64,000 bases of DNA from Lingula anatina (lineage: Eukaryota > Brachiopoda > Lingulata > Lingulida > Lingulidae). The notes below the pieces were generated by a model. It saw only the letters and a list, made by a program, of their open reading frames with translations, had not been told where the DNA came from and searched no databases. A program made the position numbers and the translations under genes. Within the stretch, counting starts at the first letter, position 1; every line of letters starts with the position of its first letter. Location of the stretch: positions 62,001 to 126,000 of the forward strand of contig NW_019775412.1 of the NCBI RefSeq assembly GCF_001039355.2. The letters run 5' to 3'. Shown in pieces: positions 60,547-64,000 of the stretch.

Positions 60547-62588
60547 CTGTATGTCACTTTCCTCACAAAACATCTTGCATAAAACAGGTTTTATTACCAA
60601 ATAAACACCAATATTTATCCGGCCACATTTTGCTGAATCAGAACGCTGTGGTCGTAGTCAAATTTTCCCAGCCCCTTCCCCTACTCCACCATCACCCACC
60701 CCTCGACAATATGTGTATGGAATTTATTGGGGTATTACTTACACATGATCTCTGTCGTGGTCTGGAGGAGGCGGCTTCTTGGCCTGTTTCTTGCACCACC
60801 ATATAGAGAAAACCACAGCCCCGATAAGAAGTAGGACAACCACCACCACACACACGACTACGATGATGGTGTGGTGATCTTGATCTTGACACTGGTCTCC
60901 TATATAGCCGTCAGGGCATCTTCAATATAATATAATATAATATAATATAATATAATATAATATAATATAATATAATATAATATAATATAATAAGAATGCA
61001 ACAAGAAAATGGTCACTGTATTGGAATTTAAACAAAGATTAAAATTGAGGCAGAGAAAAACACACGAGGAACCATGAAGCCGATCTGCAAAGAAATGTTT
61101 GAGAATAATTTCAATTTCAGTTAGTTGGGCCTTCGTTTACCTCATTTACACTGGTAATTCTAAAACAAATTTACTCACGTGCATTTAAAGGCTGCGTTCA
61201 CGACCGTACATGTTCCTCTGTTTTTACAGTACCCAGGTTCGCACCACATTTGAGCTGAAGTTGAAGGAAGATAGAAATACTATGTTAAAAAGCGCGTTTT
61301 GATCTTCGTTTTTGTATTGAACGCCACACAGATGTTACAAGAGTTAATGAGTCAACACTTCTTATATTATACTTTGGAGACAAACCCATTAAGTTGCATT
61401 AAGTAATTCATGCAATTATTATGGATAATAACGTTTGTTTAAAGAAATTTCAACAGGTTCTATTTATACATATACATGTATAAGTACTCTCTGATTATAT
61501 TTTATAACAAGATCTAACTACATTTTAACACGAAGTACGCCTCTATCCCGCACAATTGCTTAGCCGTTTACGTTTCTGAATTCATTACAAAGTCCTTTAA
61601 AAGGGATGACAAATGACAATCACAAGTGGTCTATGAATATATTTAACTTTGTATTAAAACCGCAGCATACACAGGACGTCTAGAACCCCATGACGTCACA
61701 CTGATTGAGGAAGAGTCCTCAGGAATTCGAATTATTTCCACTGTCGTGTAAGGGCGTTTCTGAACACATGTTCCAAAAAGGACATTTAGACGCACAATAT
61801 GCTATTTCACGGCCGATTTATTCGTTGTCAAAGGAGTCACAGTTCACAAGCTTACCAGTAGCACTTTTAATTCTTTAGATATATCATAACATGTACATGT
61901 AGTGCGCTGGTATGATAATACATCAGCGTAGGTAAACTGTCGAGTATATTATAATATAACACACCACGCACAATACAAGCAGCTTGGCGCACAGGTATGC
62001 ATAATTGATGAACAGAAACGTTTTACATCAACATTTCTGATACACGCCATGGCACCGAGATAAAATGAGAGAGAAATCAAACTTTCAGATACAGTTATCT
62101 CATACATGTATTTGAGAAAGAGTGGGCCTCAAATAAGATCACGCCGCCAGGTCTCTCATCCACATGTGAACGGCGTGATGGACTCCAGAAGAATACTACA
62201 CTGCGCTAGTAGCCATGTCGTCTATCGAATACTTAAATACTGTATAAAAACATAAACTGCATTCCCCACGTACTAAGTAAATGACGCTCTCTGTGTGTAT
62301 CAAAAGGGCAGCATAGCTTTCAATGGGACATTGTAAAAGTTCGTATAACAGCCTACCGTCATACACGTAATAGGCCTAATTAAGTGATCTGCTGATATCG
62401 TATTAATAAAACGGCGTCTACTGCAGGAGCGTAAGCTGCGCCGTCTGGGGGCAGATGAAGATAACATGTAAATGATAACAGTAAAACCCTCGCTCTATAC
62501 GTTCACTCATCTAAATAGATCTCCTGAGAGAGTCAAAATACGACATGTTTGTCTCTGTCTTACCTGTCGTCTGAGTCGATGTCGCCAT
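60410..62588 (-). CDS. Single EGF-domain, single-pass membrane protein, 107 aa (four exons)
   Basis: Minus-strand exons are 62564-62588, 61179-61254, 60743-60919 and 60410-60455; all GT/AG, all in phase, total 108 codons. After a short MATSTQTTAQ leader comes one six-cysteine EGF motif split across exons: CEPGYCKNRGTC, then VVNAAFKCTCPDG, then YIGDQC. It is followed immediately by QDQDHH and a valine-rich transmembrane segment (TIIVVVCVVVVVLLLIGAVV, ending FSIWW). A short basic, proline-rich tail follows (KKQAKKPPPPDHDRDH) and ends MEMEAKGYI. A juxtamembrane EGF motif is the layout of ErbB-ligand precursors, but such motifs also occur in unrelated adhesion proteins. There is no obvious signal peptide, so it may be inserted N-out by the TM itself (type III), or a further upstream exon is missing. 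The ATG has good context (AAGATGGCG). Confidence 0.75.
60507..60546. repeat. (GA)n microsatellite
   Basis: GA-rich run in the last intron of the EGF-membrane gene. Confidence 0.9.
60925..60992. repeat. (TATAA)n pentanucleotide array
   Basis: About 13-14 perfect TATAA units starting six bases before the acceptor of the EGF/TM exon (minus strand, TTGAAG at 60920). The array occupies the place of its polypyrimidine tract. Confidence 0.95.
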
Positions 62589-64000
62589 CTTGCTTGTTTG
62601 TTCACCTGCCGACCTTCATTTGACCTCACCTGTGTCACCTTAACGTTAAGTGCAGTTGTGCAGGTACGCTGTAGTATGTCTATTAATAATACACGGATAA
62701 AAGATGAGTCAACAGTGATGTCGGTATAAACCTATCGTCATCATTTAAGGAAGGTTCAGTCTCAACAGAATCAGCAACATGAAGCTAGTGAACGTGACAT
62801 GAGTCTTTCTTAAATCTTCTAAGATTAAAAATTTAAAGGATGCAATTAACAGCACTGAACTTTTTCAGTAAATTTTTCTTCTCAATCTCAACTATTTGGT
62901 TTCAATCCAAATTAGGATTGGGGCAATCAAAAGGCTTACAAATTATCTAAGTTGAGGCAGCCAAGAATTCTAAAATTATATTGCCAATAAATACAATTCC
63001 ATCAATCAAAACTTGCGCTGACTTGCGGGAATTCGTCACCATAAAATGCGGTTACCATTCTTCTGCGTGAATATCTTAAGTCAGCGGTTCTTCAAATAAA
63101 TTGTTCACCGGCAAAATTGCACATGTGGGTTTAATTATTATTTGATTAACGTCACTTCTAAATCACCAACATCGTCAATTTTTTTGAAAACTAAACGTGT
63201 TCATAATCTTAAATATAATTTTTGTTTGAAATGAATGAACACATCAGTATAAAGGCGATATCCGTTTATTTATTTATTTTTTTTTTTTGCTCGTACAAAT
63301 GTATGTGCGTGAAACGTACGGCTTTTGATAGTACAACGTCGATTCTCCTTGGAAGAAAACAACTTATAGACTATAATGACACCCGCCACTAAAGAAATTT
63401 TACAACAGAAAAACAAAAACCTATAAAGAAAAGATAAAACGATCTCTAGGTATACTATGAACTCGTAATCATAAGGAAAAGTAATAAGAATATAGAAATA
63501 GATCATTCATCATCTGTCGAGTTATCCTGTTATCAAACCGTGTAAGACACAGACCGACTGACAGATGGACACACAGACGGACAGGCCCGAGCGCGCGCGC
63601 GCGCTTACACACACACAAATCATAAGGGCACACTGAGAGAGAGAGAGAAACGTAATTTAACTTCAACGAAACTTAGAATCAGTACCCAATGTCACAAAAA
63701 TGTAACATTTTATAAAATTTAATAAATGTCTATTTCCCCCTGATAGGGTAAATAACATTTTCAAGTTTCCTCCCTCCTGGTCTCGAGCTTTCATCACAAG
63801 CTGAGCTAAGCTGACAGTTATCTAGTGAAACTCCCCACGGGGATAGATCGATCTAAAATCTGTCGGAATGGGGTCTATAGTGCATGGCATTGTAGCAATT
63901 TGACCATGGGCATTCAAGTTCTGGATTCCGAATGTTTGGGTTAAGCGGTTTGTCCGCAACAGGCAGCTATATAAACATTTTTATATGTTAGAAAAAACAA
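62589..64000. other. Right-end region, no gene recognised
   Basis: Contains the presumed promoter of the EGF-membrane gene (first 200 bp) and then AT-rich DNA with a short (CG)n run at about 63591-63604. No conserved protein was seen on either strand. Confidence 0.45.

Overview
This is AT-rich eukaryotic nuclear DNA: small phased exons with GT..AG introns, many AT, CA and trinucleotide microsatellites, MITE-like elements and one run of Ns (23468-24153). The gene content (WDR38-, SLC27A-, SLC35G-, UBL5-, TRAF- and CTHRC1-like genes, an EGF-motif membrane protein and a caspase-like protein) is animal. A lophotrochozoan, probably a mollusc, is my best guess; this is inference from genome style, and no single sequence proves it.

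Layout. 1-8.6 kb: no convincing gene. 9.3-13.4 kb (-): an eight-exon WDR38 orthologue, complete at 328 codons. 14.5-15.9 kb (+): an intronless SLC35G1-like transporter, divergent from WDR38. 19.5-27.4 kb (-): an eleven-exon fatty-acid transport protein/acyl-CoA synthetase (SLC27A1/4 type), complete across the gap. 27.7-29.3 kb (+): UBL5 (73 aa), head to head with SLC27A. 30.4-38.6 kb (+): a four-exon unrecognised protein with an N-myristoylation start and a KHVTF motif. 40.6-41.6 kb (+): a caspase-like ORF with a His/Cys pair 43 residues apart. 42.1-46.7 kb (+): a TRAF with RING, zinc fingers, coiled coil and MATH domain, whose first exon I could not find. 47.2-54.4 kb: a tandem segmental duplication carrying two CTHRC1-like genes (-), the second with a frameshifted signal peptide. 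56.3-57.8 kb (+): an unrecognised small basic, probably secreted protein. 60.4-62.6 kb (-): a 107-aa single-EGF, single-pass membrane protein. 62.6-64 kb: nothing recognised.

For the multi-exon genes, exon limits were set by hand from splice sites and checked by codon phase. All junctions reported are phase-consistent, except that the TRAF 5' end is unresolved.

The most interesting observations are: (1) the caspase-like protein lying about 0.5 kb upstream of a TRAF on the same strand; (2) repeated local duplications of exon edges together with their splice sites (an 88-bp unit at a WDR38 acceptor, a 52-bp unit at an SLC27A donor, and a second copy of another SLC27A donor); (3) the CTHRC1-like duplication, in which one copy has lost its signal-peptide start; and (4) three small proteins of unknown family.
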